From assembly GCA_016098155.1 (NCBI GenBank), contig JAAAJB010000367.1, forward strand, positions 1 to 35,497: a stretch of 35,497 nt of DNA, written 5' to 3'. The notes under the pieces are model-generated. The model had not been told where the DNA came from and made no database searches. It saw only the letters and a program-made list of their open reading frames with translations. The DNA is from Actinomortierella ambigua. Taxonomy: Eukaryota; Mortierellomycota; Mortierellomycetes; Mortierellales; Mortierellaceae. Shown piece by piece: positions 8,771 to 17,119 of this stretch (position 1 is its first letter; each line of letters starts with the position of its first letter). The position numbers and the translations under genes were made by a program.

Positions 8771-9486
8771 TAACTGCCATAGCCCTGCCTGACTCAAAGA
8801 ACAAGAAACAAAAAAAAGTCTTCTGCATCGCAAGTATTCATTGGAGAATGTAGAGTGATTCGCAAAGGGTCTCATTTGCACCTTAATCTGAAGAGAAAGA
8901 GGAAGCAATTCTAAGTCGTGCCAACTTGCTGGCAATTTTAGGGGAGGAGGGACAAAGCGAGATTTCTTACAGTGATTAGCCTCGGAGTAGGACCGCCTTT
9001 TGGAGTCGGCGTCAGAGGGTTTTCGCGATCGTTGTTTTCTCAGCCTTAGCAGCACAAATAATAGCTTGTCTGGCCTACACGCTTCAAGTCCGCCGAAATC
9101 TTGAGAGCTGTAAGAGCAGCACCGAGCTTGAAGTACTGTTCATAGGCGAATGATGCTCCACTTTGAGAGGGTGCTCTTGGACAAACTGCTTGTTGGCTCT
9201 CGGTTGGCAAATCCACAAAAATCCAGGTGTTCGTTCGAATGAATGGATGGTGCTGGTTGATTGGATACCGGAAATCCTATTTTTTTTTCATTGCTCCACA
9301 AGCAGGAGCCCTATCTTTCCTTTAACTACTCTGCCTCCTCCCCTCCTTCCCACTTTTATTGCCCCATACACACGCACACGCACACACACACACACACATT
9401 CTACTCCCTCTCTCTCCCTTTCCCTCTCCCCCTCTCTCTTTGTCCCACATTCAACACGGGATATCAATACTACATACAAATCGGCA
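8771..9486. other. Intergenic with CA microsatellite and CT-rich leader
   Basis: Most of this 716-bp gap shows nothing recognisable. The last 170 bp hold a T-run, a CA microsatellite (9366-9398) and a pyrimidine-rich leader running into the ATG at 9487. No TATA box was found. Confidence 0.5.
9366..9398. repeat. CA dinucleotide microsatellite
   Basis: Alternating CA with two interspersed G substitutions, in the leader of the downstream gene. Confidence 0.85.
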
Positions 9487-9942
9487 ATGCGATCCTTCTC
9501 GACACTCATCGTTGCAGCATCACTGGCCCTCTGTGTTCTGGCTGGTAGTCCCCAAGAGGAGTACTTTTGTGGCGAGTTCCACAAGGCCTGTCAGTCGACG
9601 ACACAAACAAGGTGCAATCGCCTTTTCCAGGGTCATAGCATGTACTCTCTATGCAAGGCCAACTTTGACAAGAAGACAAAATCATGTAAAGACTATGAGA
9701 CCAGCTGCGACTGCACTTACAGTGTTTCCAACGAGAAGGAAAGTCATGTCAGCGAGGTGCTCCAGCTCACATTTGCTGCTACCAACAACACGTGTTCGAC
9801 GGCCAAGGCGATCAACCCAACACCGACGGCCTCCAATTTCTCGACGGCACCCACCTCTGGCAGCGGTGCCACTATGGATTCCATGACGAGTTCAGCTATC
9901 GCGGTAGTGTCATTTTTGGTTTTGGCTAGTACCGTATTGTGA
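9487..9942 (+). CDS. Secreted, probably GPI-anchored eight-cysteine protein, paralogue of the gene at 6344
   Basis: Protein of 151 residues. The ATG at 9487 starts a clear signal peptide (M-R-S-F-S-T-L-I-V, cut near L-A-G). The longer open frame upstream would add 108 residues of leader-derived low complexity and is rejected. The mature domain has cysteines spaced C-x6-C-x7-C-x12-C-x10-C-x6-C-x-C with the last in N-N-T-C, which matches the 6344 gene almost residue for residue. The stalk is shorter (about 35 residues, Ser/Thr-rich). A hydrophobic tail at the very C-terminus suggests GPI attachment. The two copies flank the two CX3C peptide genes, so the 6.3-9.9 kb interval is a small co-oriented cluster of secreted-protein genes. 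Function unknown. Confidence 0.8.
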   Translation: MRSFSTLIVAASLALCVLAGSPQEEYFCGEFHKACQSTTQTRCNRLFQGHSMYSLCKANFDKKTKSCKDYETSCDCTYSVSNEKESHVSEVLQLTFAATNNTCSTAKAINPTPTASNFSTAPTSGSGATMDSMTSSAIAVVSFLVLASTVL

Positions 9943-10325
9943 GAGAGAGAGGGGGGAGATCTGTCTCCACCAGTTTTTGAGAACCTCTATATAAATGTAT
10001 ATCTTCTTTTTTAAAAATGCAAAACGTGGAGGGAAAGGTATGTAGCCAAAGCGTAGAGGGTATGTAGCCTTGTCTCAGCAGACTGGGGTTCAGACTCTAA
10101 AGCTTCCCCAAAATTGCCTCGGGCTGTGGTGGCAACGACGTTGCGTGACCCAAGCCACGCTTGAGGCGTTAGGTCTCGACAAGTGACTATCTGTGCGATC
10201 CTGTCGACTTTTGAATGTTCCCTCGTTTCCAACATACACAAGAACAAGCAGCACACATACACACACTCTCTTCGCCTCAAACACTGATAGTCGTATCGTC
10301 CATGACCCTCATTTCTGCAATGTTC

Positions 10326-10332
10326 TATAAAA
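10326..10332 (+). promoter_or_regulatory. TATA box for the PPxY membrane-protein gene
   Basis: TATAAAA about 257 nt upstream of the ATG at 10583. Initiation is expected near 10355-10365, just before the long CT tract. Confidence 0.55.
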
Positions 10333-10418
10333 GGTGAACACTTTCTAAAGAAAGCGAAAGGATCAGCCGTTAACATTTTATCGTTTGCGCCCAACTTTCA
10401 GCATTCGTTCTATCCTTC

Positions 10419-10443
10419 CTCTCTCTCTCTCTCTCTCTCTCTC
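10419..10443 (+). repeat. (CT)n microsatellite in the leader
   Basis: About 12 uninterrupted CT units within a pyrimidine-rich leader upstream of the ATG at 10583. Confidence 0.85.
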
Positions 10444-10582
10444 CTTCACTCCTCCCCCCTATTCCTCTCTTCCTCCCTCTCTTCTTCCTCTCCCTCTCCC
10501 TCTTTTCTCTCTTTCACTTTGTCCTCACCCATCCCCACACACACCGCTCCCACGCAGCGTGGCCTCTCTCTTTCACCGACCA

Positions 10583-11959
10583 ATGTTGCACCCGTCTTGT
10601 AACCAGGCAAATTGGTCGTCTCGGCAGCTGGCCGCCATCATGCTTGTCATACGTACCTCGTGCTTGGTTTTGTCGACAATCACCTGGATGCTCAACATAG
10701 CCTCTCTCATCTTTCTCCGAGACAAAAACGCGGACGAGCTCTATCGCTGTTTCTTCTTGGCCCTCGTCACCGCCTTTGGCTACATGCTCACCGCCTTCAC
10801 GCCCCAGACACCACCACCACACTGGCGACTGACATGGTGCATCTCCGCCATCGTCCAGGCCATCGTCTACAACGCCATGCTTTTGTCGGCGCAGCTCAGA
10901 CGTTCGGAAAGGCTTATTGATGGTGCTTCGTCCGTCGTCAATCTTGTGGCGGTCGTCTTTATAGTTCTGACATCTGTTTTCATCGCGATCGATGCCGTGC
11001 TCACCTACAGGACGTACGACAAGGTCGTTCGCGAACCACTGCTGAAACATTTCTTACAAAACCGTGTTTTTATTCGCGATCCCCCTTCTCTGCGGTCGCC
11101 AAGTCGTCGTCCCTCGGATGTGCGGAGTATATTTCGTCGGAGGCAAGCGACGGTACAACCTGGTCGTCACGAAGGAACAGGATCAGAAGGCGGAGAAACA
11201 GCAGCTGGAACAACAGCAGGGACAGGGGAAACAGGAGATCACGGTCGCCATCAGGATCGCCATCACAATAGTGGCCATAATCTTCCACCAGCCGTTATCG
11301 TCGTTACAGGAGGGGGCGACAGTGAGCGGGAGCTTCGAGAGCGCCAACGTCAGATGCTCCGGCAGCAGGTTCGGGCTCAGCAACGGGAACACTGGTTTCT
11401 GAGTCCACTTATTGTCACGAGCCCAGACTTCAATGTGGTAGATTACACGAATGTGGCGCTCGATCCTCTGCCCGTCTACGAACCCATGGCTTCAGGATCA
11501 AACTACGTTCTCCCAAATTCGTCGTCGTTATCATTGTCATCAGTTCTTCCAATGCGGCCACTACATTCAGCAACCTCAGCAGCGACAACAACAACAACAA
11601 CAACAACGTCGTTCACATCAACAACAGCAGCACCAGAAACGACAGCGATGGACGGGCATGCTCCTCCAAGCTACGACGATCTGCCACTGCCAGAGACCTC
11701 GGTAGGCTCGGAAATGTATAGATCATACGCTCATGGCAGTGCGATCGCACCGCCACCACAAGCATCACCACCTCAGGCGACAATGGCAGGTCATCACCCG
11801 GCACCGCCATCATCCTCTGTAGCACCGCCACCATCGCAACAACCACCGTTATTGCATGAAGGACAACTTCCTCCGGCGTATGATGATATCGATGCTCCCC
11901 CTTCTTCAACAGCGCATCCTTCCGAGCAACCAACAGAAGCAGCGCGGATACCTTACTAG
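10583..11959 (+). CDS. Four-helix membrane protein with cytosolic PPxY tail
   Basis: The ATG at 10583 is the first in frame; upstream codons are leader-derived L/S/P. The product has 458 residues. Four hydrophobic helices lie at about 18-45, 54-74, 83-104 and 117-142. A basic region follows (R-R-P-S, R-R-R-Q), then a long low-complexity tail. The tail contains P361-P-S-Y364-D-D and P430-P-A-Y433-D-D, plus an L-P-V-Y-E-P near residue 299. PPxY motifs bind WW domains, and in fungi the usual partners are Rsp5-type HECT ubiquitin ligases. The protein could therefore be a membrane adaptor or a ligase-regulated protein (inference). Poly-Thr and poly-Gln/Pro runs are encoded by trinucleotide repeats near 11590 and 11750. 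No family name is recognised for the four-helix domain. Confidence 0.75.
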   Translation: MLHPSCNQANWSSRQLAAIMLVIRTSCLVLSTITWMLNIASLIFLRDKNADELYRCFFLALVTAFGYMLTAFTPQTPPPHWRLTWCISAIVQAIVYNAMLLSAQLRRSERLIDGASSVVNLVAVVFIVLTSVFIAIDAVLTYRTYDKVVREPLLKHFLQNRVFIRDPPSLRSPSRRPSDVRSIFRRRQATVQPGRHEGTGSEGGETAAGTTAGTGETGDHGRHQDRHHNSGHNLPPAVIVVTGGGDSERELRERQRQMLRQQVRAQQREHWFLSPLIVTSPDFNVVDYTNVALDPLPVYEPMASGSNYVLPNSSSLSLSSVLPMRPLHSATSAATTTTTTTTSFTSTTAAPETTAMDGHAPPSYDDLPLPETSVGSEMYRSYAHGSAIAPPPQASPPQATMAGHHPAPPSSSVAPPPSQQPPLLHEGQLPPAYDDIDAPPSSTAHPSEQPTEAARIPY

Positions 11960-12412
11960 CAGTGTTCTAATGGTGCTTCTAATATATACCCCATCCATTA
12001 CCACACATTTGGGTTGCATCACTGCATTAGTATCCATTTCTGGTTGTTTGCACTTTTAGACCAGCTCAACACATATATACTGACCAAAACCAGGTGGGCT
12101 GGGGTGCCAGACAGTTTCCTCAATGTATGTTGTATGTCTGTGAGCCCACACATGTATCCTCTTTGTATGTGTCACTGCTTGGTTGAGGAACCTCACCGGT
12201 GTTCTAGACTCTAGGGCTCCAAAGGCTTGTGTGGGTAGTTTCTTCCAGGACGGACATGAAAAACATGGATTTGCCTTTTTGGGATCGCACATGAGCATAC
12301 ATGGGGTTTACATACTGGTCTCAATGGATGTGTGTGTATGTGTATGTGAAGACAATGTTAGATGCAACTGAGGACAAAAACTTTTTATCGCCGCCGAATG
12401 AATAAAAAAAAT
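11960..12412. other. Intergenic, convergent 3' ends
   Basis: Lies between the 3' ends of two convergent genes. It contains a TG-rich stretch near 12330-12350 and an A-run near 12403. No gene is supported. Confidence 0.5.
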
Positions 12413-14971
12413 CTAGATGTACTCTTCGTCCACAATGATATCAGGACGTCTCCTGTTCAGCCACGCCACCAACTCATTCACAGGCTCATCCTCGACAATC
12501 CCTTCCTCCTCATCCTCGTTGCGCCGGTCCAGCCCCTCGATCTTGCGCAGACTCGGCCAGTGCTTCAACATCCACTCCAGTTCTGGCTGCTCCACTCGGT
12601 GCTCTGGCGGCTGCCCAATCCGGATCAACGAAATCTCGCTCAGCGACTTTAACGACCGCAGATGGTCCAAGCCCGATCGTAGTGAAAAGTCGATCCAGCG
12701 TTCTTCGTCGTCCTCGTCCTCGTCCCCATCTTTGTCTTCCTGCTCTTGCTCCGCTAGTGACAGGTCGGACAAAAATGTCATCGTCGCAGGCGGCGTCACC
12801 GCCAATGATCCTCCTTCCTCGTCCTCTTCTACTTCGTCGTCCGCCTCCTCAGGGTCCATTTCGTACGCGCCCACACACATCGCACGGATATTGACCAGTC
12901 GCCCAAGTTGCTGGTACGCCACCTTTCGAAGATGCCTCTTGTCCGTCAGCAACAGTCCAATCCTCGACAGGTTGGTCGTCATCATCCAATCGTCATCGAC
13001 ATTTCCTCCGCCATCCCCCTCCTTCCCTGGAAGCACTGACGCCGATGATGATAATGATGATGATGCTCCAAGCTTGGCTTGATGTTTGCTTTGTTGTTTT
13101 TGTTGGTTCTCGTGCTGTTGTCTCAACGTCTCTAGAAACTGTCGCACCTTCCGTTTCGACCACGGCTCGTAGACAAGATCCAGTGTCAGCGACTCGAGCG
13201 TCCGGCTGCAGGCCCACCACCCGCCTTGCTGTGAAAACCCAGTACGATGGACAGTAGCAGCAGCAGCAGCAGCAGCCTTATACAGCGACGACTGTTTGGA
13301 GCCATCAACTCCAGCTACGGGTGCTGCCCAGGGCGATGATAGCGAGGAGGATGAGGATGCCGCCGATGATGATAAGGAAGAGAACGAGGAGGTCTTGTGG
13401 AGTTGTTCAAGGCGAAGGTGATGGTGCCAGTCATCCCCACCACGACTACCACCACCACCGCCAGTGCTGCCACTGCTACGGCCACCCATCCAGAAGAAGC
13501 TGGCGACCATTTCTACGACGTTGAGGGTATTGTCCCAAGCCTCCAAATGTCTTAGGGTTGAGCACTGACAAAGGAAGCGTTGGAGTGTCGTGCTAGAAAT
13601 GTTGTAGCAGCTAGAGATGTCGAGGTGGACGAGGTCCCGGCTGTGGTGGTCGGCGAGGGCATGCATCGATGCTTCGGAGAACAACGTGTTGCTGGCCTTG
13701 AGCGTTGTCAGGTTCGGGAAGTGACGGATCAACGATGCAATAAAGTCATCTAGTAGCAAGCGACAAAAGGAAGAAAACAATCCAACAAAAAAAAGTGTCA
13801 ACAAAGAGTGCGTGCTTGAAGGTGCGTGTGGGTGTTCCTGCATTGTGTGCGTGCGTGAAACAAAACAAACAAACAAAAAAAAAGGGTGACAATGTCGAAT
13901 AATGAAGATGATCGAGGGGTGGGAAGGAAACAGGGACAATAGAGAGAGAGGGAGGGAGGTGAGATCATGATAGATAAAATCATTACCTGACAGGGTCTCT
14001 TGGTCAGAAATATCGAGCCATCGGAGGTTTGGGCAGTGGCGAGCGAGCACGACAGGGAAGGTCGGATCCGGTTGGAACTCGGAGGCCTCCTTGAACGACA
14101 GGCGCTGCAGCGACGGGAAACGGCTCGTCAGATTCAGGATCAACTCTGGGTCACAATTGACCTCGTCCATCACCAGCGACGTGATGTTGAAGAACGGGCG
14201 TCGCGTCTCGCGCACCTGTTCATATCCCTTTTCGCGTTCTTCTCCCCCTTCTGCTTCTTCCTCTTGCGGCGAGTGCTGCTGCCGCTGCCGGCTTGCAATA
14301 TACTCCTTGCTCGCAAAGTTCTCGCCATGGTTGAACGGGTGGCGGAAGAACGACATGCCACTCCAGGATAGCTCCTGGATCGAGCTTGGCTGCTCATCCT
14401 CCCCGGGGCCATGTGGACCTTCTTGTCCCTGCAGCTGCTCTGCATCCAAAGGAAGGGCAGGCCCTTGACCCCCGAGGACATACTCGAGGGCCTCCTCATC
14501 AAGCGAGAAGCTGCCATCCAACTTGAGCGTTTTCAGGTTGCGCAACTGGCGAACGGTCGAAAGCAAGGGCAGGCACTGGGTGCTATCGAGGTCATTCAAG
14601 ATCAGGCTGAGGGATTGCAGCGAGTCTCGGTTCTGCTGCAGGATGCGGACATGGGCCTGCATGTTCAACAGCGTCGTCTTGGGCATCTCGAGCAACGACA
14701 GGTGGATAGCGTTTGGGCCGAGAAGCTCGAGCTCGTCATAGCGCGAGCACTTTAGGATACGGATCAAGTCCCCGTGCGCTGGCAGCGAGGCCAGGAACGT
14801 CCCGCATTGCCAGTGATTGGGCTCGATGCGTGCCCACAGCGACGGCAACCACGCCGAGTGCCAGGCTTTGGAGACCTGGACACACTGCACGATCGAGGTC
14901 CGGTCCAGAAATTTCGACATTAGGTCGACAATCTCCTGAATCGACCAGATGGAAGGGTTGGAAGTGCTCAT
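12413..14971 (-). CDS. F-box/LRR protein with one in-frame, stop-free intron
   Basis: Exons on the minus strand are 14971-13987 and 13749-12413, giving 773 residues. The 237-nt intron 13750-13986 has donor CAG/GTAATG and acceptor TACTAG. Removal joins an LRR-type strand (D-I-S-D-Q-E-T-L-S) to D-D-F-I-A-S-L-I-R-H. The intron is a multiple of three without stops, so retention would add 79 mostly hydrophobic residues. The N-terminal 45 residues form an F-box (I-x-x-I-V-D-L-M-S-K-F-L-D-R ... V-S-K-A-W-H ... L-W-A-R-I). Degenerate leucine-rich repeats follow, with a poly-Ala/Ser insert and two acidic runs near the C-terminus. F-box proteins bind Skp1 and bring substrates to SCF ubiquitin ligases; the LRRs would bind the substrate. 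The target is unknown. Confidence 0.82.
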   Translation of the reverse strand: MSTSNPSIWSIQEIVDLMSKFLDRTSIVQCVQVSKAWHSAWLPSLWARIEPNHWQCGTFLASLPAHGDLIRILKCSRYDELELLGPNAIHLSLLEMPKTTLLNMQAHVRILQQNRDSLQSLSLILNDLDSTQCLPLLSTVRQLRNLKTLKLDGSFSLDEEALEYVLGGQGPALPLDAEQLQGQEGPHGPGEDEQPSSIQELSWSGMSFFRHPFNHGENFASKEYIASRQRQQHSPQEEEAEGGEEREKGYEQVRETRRPFFNITSLVMDEVNCDPELILNLTSRFPSLQRLSFKEASEFQPDPTFPVVLARHCPNLRWLDISDQETLSGNDFIYHDLTSLPLSLLSLFPSHPSIIFIIRHCHPFFLFVCFVSRTHTMQEHPHAPSSTHSLLTLFFVGLFSSFCRLLLDDFIASLIRHFPNLTTLKASNTLFSEASMHALADHHSRDLVHLDISSCYNISSTTLQRFLCQCSTLRHLEAWDNTLNVVEMVASFFWMGGRSSGSTGGGGGSRGGDDWHHHLRLEQLHKTSSFSSLSSSAASSSSSLSSPWAAPVAGVDGSKQSSLYKAAAAAAATVHRTGFSQQGGWWACSRTLESLTLDLVYEPWSKRKVRQFLETLRQQHENQQKQQSKHQAKLGASSSLSSSASVLPGKEGDGGGNVDDDWMMTTNLSRIGLLLTDKRHLRKVAYQQLGRLVNIRAMCVGAYEMDPEEADDEVEEDEEGGSLAVTPPATMTFLSDLSLAEQEQEDKDGDEDEDDEERWIDFSLRSGLDHLRSLKSLSEISLIRIGQPPEHRVEQPELEWMLKHWPSLRKIEGLDRRNEDEEEGIVEDEPVNELVAWLNRRRPDIIVDEEYI

Positions 14972-15154
14972 GGCTGATCAGAGGTAGCACTGTCTTGAAA
15001 TGGAGATTTAGAGTCAATTGGATGGAAATGAGCAAAGGAGGGCAGGAGGACAGAAAAACGTTAAATTCTCACATTTGGAGTGAGAGAGAGAGAGCGCGCG
15101 CGCGTGTGTGTGTGCGGAGGAATGGAGGGCTGGACCCTTTGGACATATTCATTA

Positions 15155-16645
15155 TTATTTATGTTGACTGGCCAACACCTCCCGATCCGTAGTATCGAGA
15201 ATCTCAAGGAGCTTTAGCCGTTGAAGACCATCTACATGTCCTATTGGCCATGAAAAGGCCGAGTCTGTGTCCCTTTCAGAGTCTGTGTCCTCTTCAGAGT
15301 CTACGTCCCATTCAGAGTCTGTGTCCTCTTCAGAGTCTACGTCCCCTTCAGAGTCTGTGTCCTCTTCAGAGTCTGCGTCCCCTTCAGAGCCTTCCGGAAT
15401 ATGACAGATCCCGAGGGTGTGCAGCTTTGTCAAACGCAAAAGTTGCTGCAACACGCCCTGCTTGATCTCCTCACGTTGCTTGCTATGGTGCTCACACTCG
15501 GGCCCGGCCGTATTGCACATCCCGACTATCGCGAATCGGAGCAGCTCGATGTCCAAGCACACCCATTGCCCTCTGGCAACATCGCTCGCCGTCGGCATCC
15601 CCCTGTGAGCATCAAAATCGTCGGTGGGGACGACATCAAAGTACTTGAGGGTCCTGCATGAGCAAAGCACTGTCTGAACCGACCCCTCGGGGAGGCTGAA
15701 GGTGCATTCTGATAGATCAAGCAGAGTGAGACTTCCCATCTGCTTCCGAACCAGCTCGTTCCATAGAAGATCGGTGACATGTAAATCGCCAAGAGTGAGC
15801 AGTTTGCTAACTGTATCCATGGGGCAGGCCTCTACAAGACTGACGATCTCTTCCTCCTCGTCAAGCAAAATATCGAGCGCACGGTTCTTCGACGGATGCA
15901 TTCGCAACGCTTGCTCAAACTGCTCGAGCTGTTGTGGGTCAGAGGTCTCGGGAATGGTAAAGCTCTGCATTCTCGGACACCTCTGCCAGAGAAATAAGGT
16001 CAAATCCCAATGCCTTGGGGTATAGCCATCATTCGTGAACTCTTCAAGCTTGTATGTGTCCTGTTGGAAGGCTTCAGGAACAACCTCGATCGGCTCTTGC
16101 GCGGTGGCACAAAGGTGACGTAGAGAGGGGCAATGGTCGAGGAACATGGTGATGTGCTGGCAGGTGAGGTGATCCGACAGTAGCCAGAGATCTCTCAGGT
16201 GCGGCATGTGAAGCGGCTGGATTGGCAGAAGATCTATGTTGGGGAAGCTGAGTAGCAGATTCGTGAGGGTGGTGCGATTGGTTTGTAAGAAGGGCAGCAG
16301 ACTGGTATGAAAACTACCAAGGTAGGGACTAGTGTCGTCGGCAGACAAGACGTCGAGCGTGCGAACGTGGTGGCAGTATGGTTTATAGTTGTCCAGCTCC
16401 TCATAATGGCGAATGTTCATTCGACGGACATGGTGGCCATGGCGGGCAAGGCCGTCGGATGGAATGTGCCGCCGTTGCTCGGGGAGGATCCGTTGCTTGG
16501 TGAGGTCCCGCCAGAGGTAGCGAGTGAAGGTGCTGTTCCATTGCTTTGAGACCAACGAGAGCGTGAAGAGGTCATGATTGTTGAGCTCCTGTGAAATGCA
16601 TTCCTGGACATCTGGAATGTCAATGATGTCCTGAATGCTGGGCAT
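15155..16645 (-). CDS. F-box/LRR protein with acidic Asp-Ser repeat tail
   Basis: The ATG at 16643-16645 is chosen because it lies six residues before the F-box-like helix; the longer frame starts with a non-ATG codon. The product has 496 residues. The N-terminus (V-Q-E-C-I-S-Q-E-L-N-N-H-D-L ... L-V-S-K-Q-W-N ... Y-L-W-R-D-L) fits a divergent F-box, followed by leucine-rich segments such as L-R-D-L-W-L-L and L-R-H-L-C-A. Near the C-terminus is a highly acidic tract of D-S-E-E-D-T repeats encoded by 18/36-bp tandem repeats at 15261-15390. The protein ends about 30 residues later. It lies 184 bp downstream of the preceding F-box gene in the same orientation. A role as an SCF substrate adaptor is inferred from the family. 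Confidence 0.78.
   Translation of the reverse strand: MPSIQDIIDIPDVQECISQELNNHDLFTLSLVSKQWNSTFTRYLWRDLTKQRILPEQRRHIPSDGLARHGHHVRRMNIRHYEELDNYKPYCHHVRTLDVLSADDTSPYLGSFHTSLLPFLQTNRTTLTNLLLSFPNIDLLPIQPLHMPHLRDLWLLSDHLTCQHITMFLDHCPSLRHLCATAQEPIEVVPEAFQQDTYKLEEFTNDGYTPRHWDLTLFLWQRCPRMQSFTIPETSDPQQLEQFEQALRMHPSKNRALDILLDEEEEIVSLVEACPMDTVSKLLTLGDLHVTDLLWNELVRKQMGSLTLLDLSECTFSLPEGSVQTVLCSCRTLKYFDVVPTDDFDAHRGMPTASDVARGQWVCLDIELLRFAIVGMCNTAGPECEHHSKQREEIKQGVLQQLLRLTKLHTLGICHIPEGSEGDADSEEDTDSEGDVDSEEDTDSEWDVDSEEDTDSERDTDSAFSWPIGHVDGLQRLKLLEILDTTDREVLASQHK
15261..15390. repeat. 18-bp (36-bp higher-order) tandem repeat inside the F-box gene
   Basis: About seven copies of an 18-bp unit (gagtctgtgtcctcttca and variants), alternating in a 36-bp higher-order unit. 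All copies stay in frame and encode the Asp/Ser/Glu repeat. Confidence 0.88.
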
Positions 16646-17119
16646 GTTGAAGAGCGATTCATTTTTTTTTTCTTCACGATGTATTTGTCGTGGGCAGATG
16701 AGCAAGACAGTTTGTTTTTTTTTGTTTGAGTGGGTCCGAAGAGTGATCTAATACACCGCGTCTCGGTACATCCTGACGCCGAGGATTTCATAGGTGACGA
16801 GTTTGGCTTCCGAGAGGAAATCCTACTTTTGTAAAGTGGCCTACATAGACACTTTACACGCGTCTAGGAGAACTTCATTCTTTCATTCAGCGTTCAAGGC
16901 ATGTATCGGAGCTTTGATTGTTCCCCCTTTCGAAAACTGTTCAGTTCACGCCTGTGAAAGGAGAGTAGCTTGCAAAGCCCCCTCTTCCAATCAATTGGCC
17001 TTGAGAGTGTGGTTGCTCAGGCAGGGCGCAGGGGAACAGGAAAGCGTAGTGCTGTTTGGTCTTGGAAGAAGGCTCTTGGCATCGTGAAGCATCGCAAGCC
17101 GCAACGACGAGCGATTCAA
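16646..17119. other. Intergenic, nothing recognised
   Basis: A 474-bp gap upstream of the F-box gene. It holds T-runs near 16662-16671 and 16713-16723. No gene or RNA is supported on either strand. Confidence 0.5.

Larger units (their letters stand above)
9943..10582. other. Intergenic, leader of the PPxY membrane-protein gene
   Basis: No gene is supported up to the TATA box at 10326. After it comes a CT-rich presumed 5' UTR of about 220 nt. Confidence 0.5.

Noticed and set aside
9163..9486. N-terminal extension of the GPI-type gene
   Set aside because: It translates a T-run, CA repeat and CT leader; the signal peptide begins at 9487.
10385..10582. Extension of the PPxY membrane protein upstream of 10583
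   Set aside because: It begins with a non-ATG codon and encodes the CT-repeat leader.
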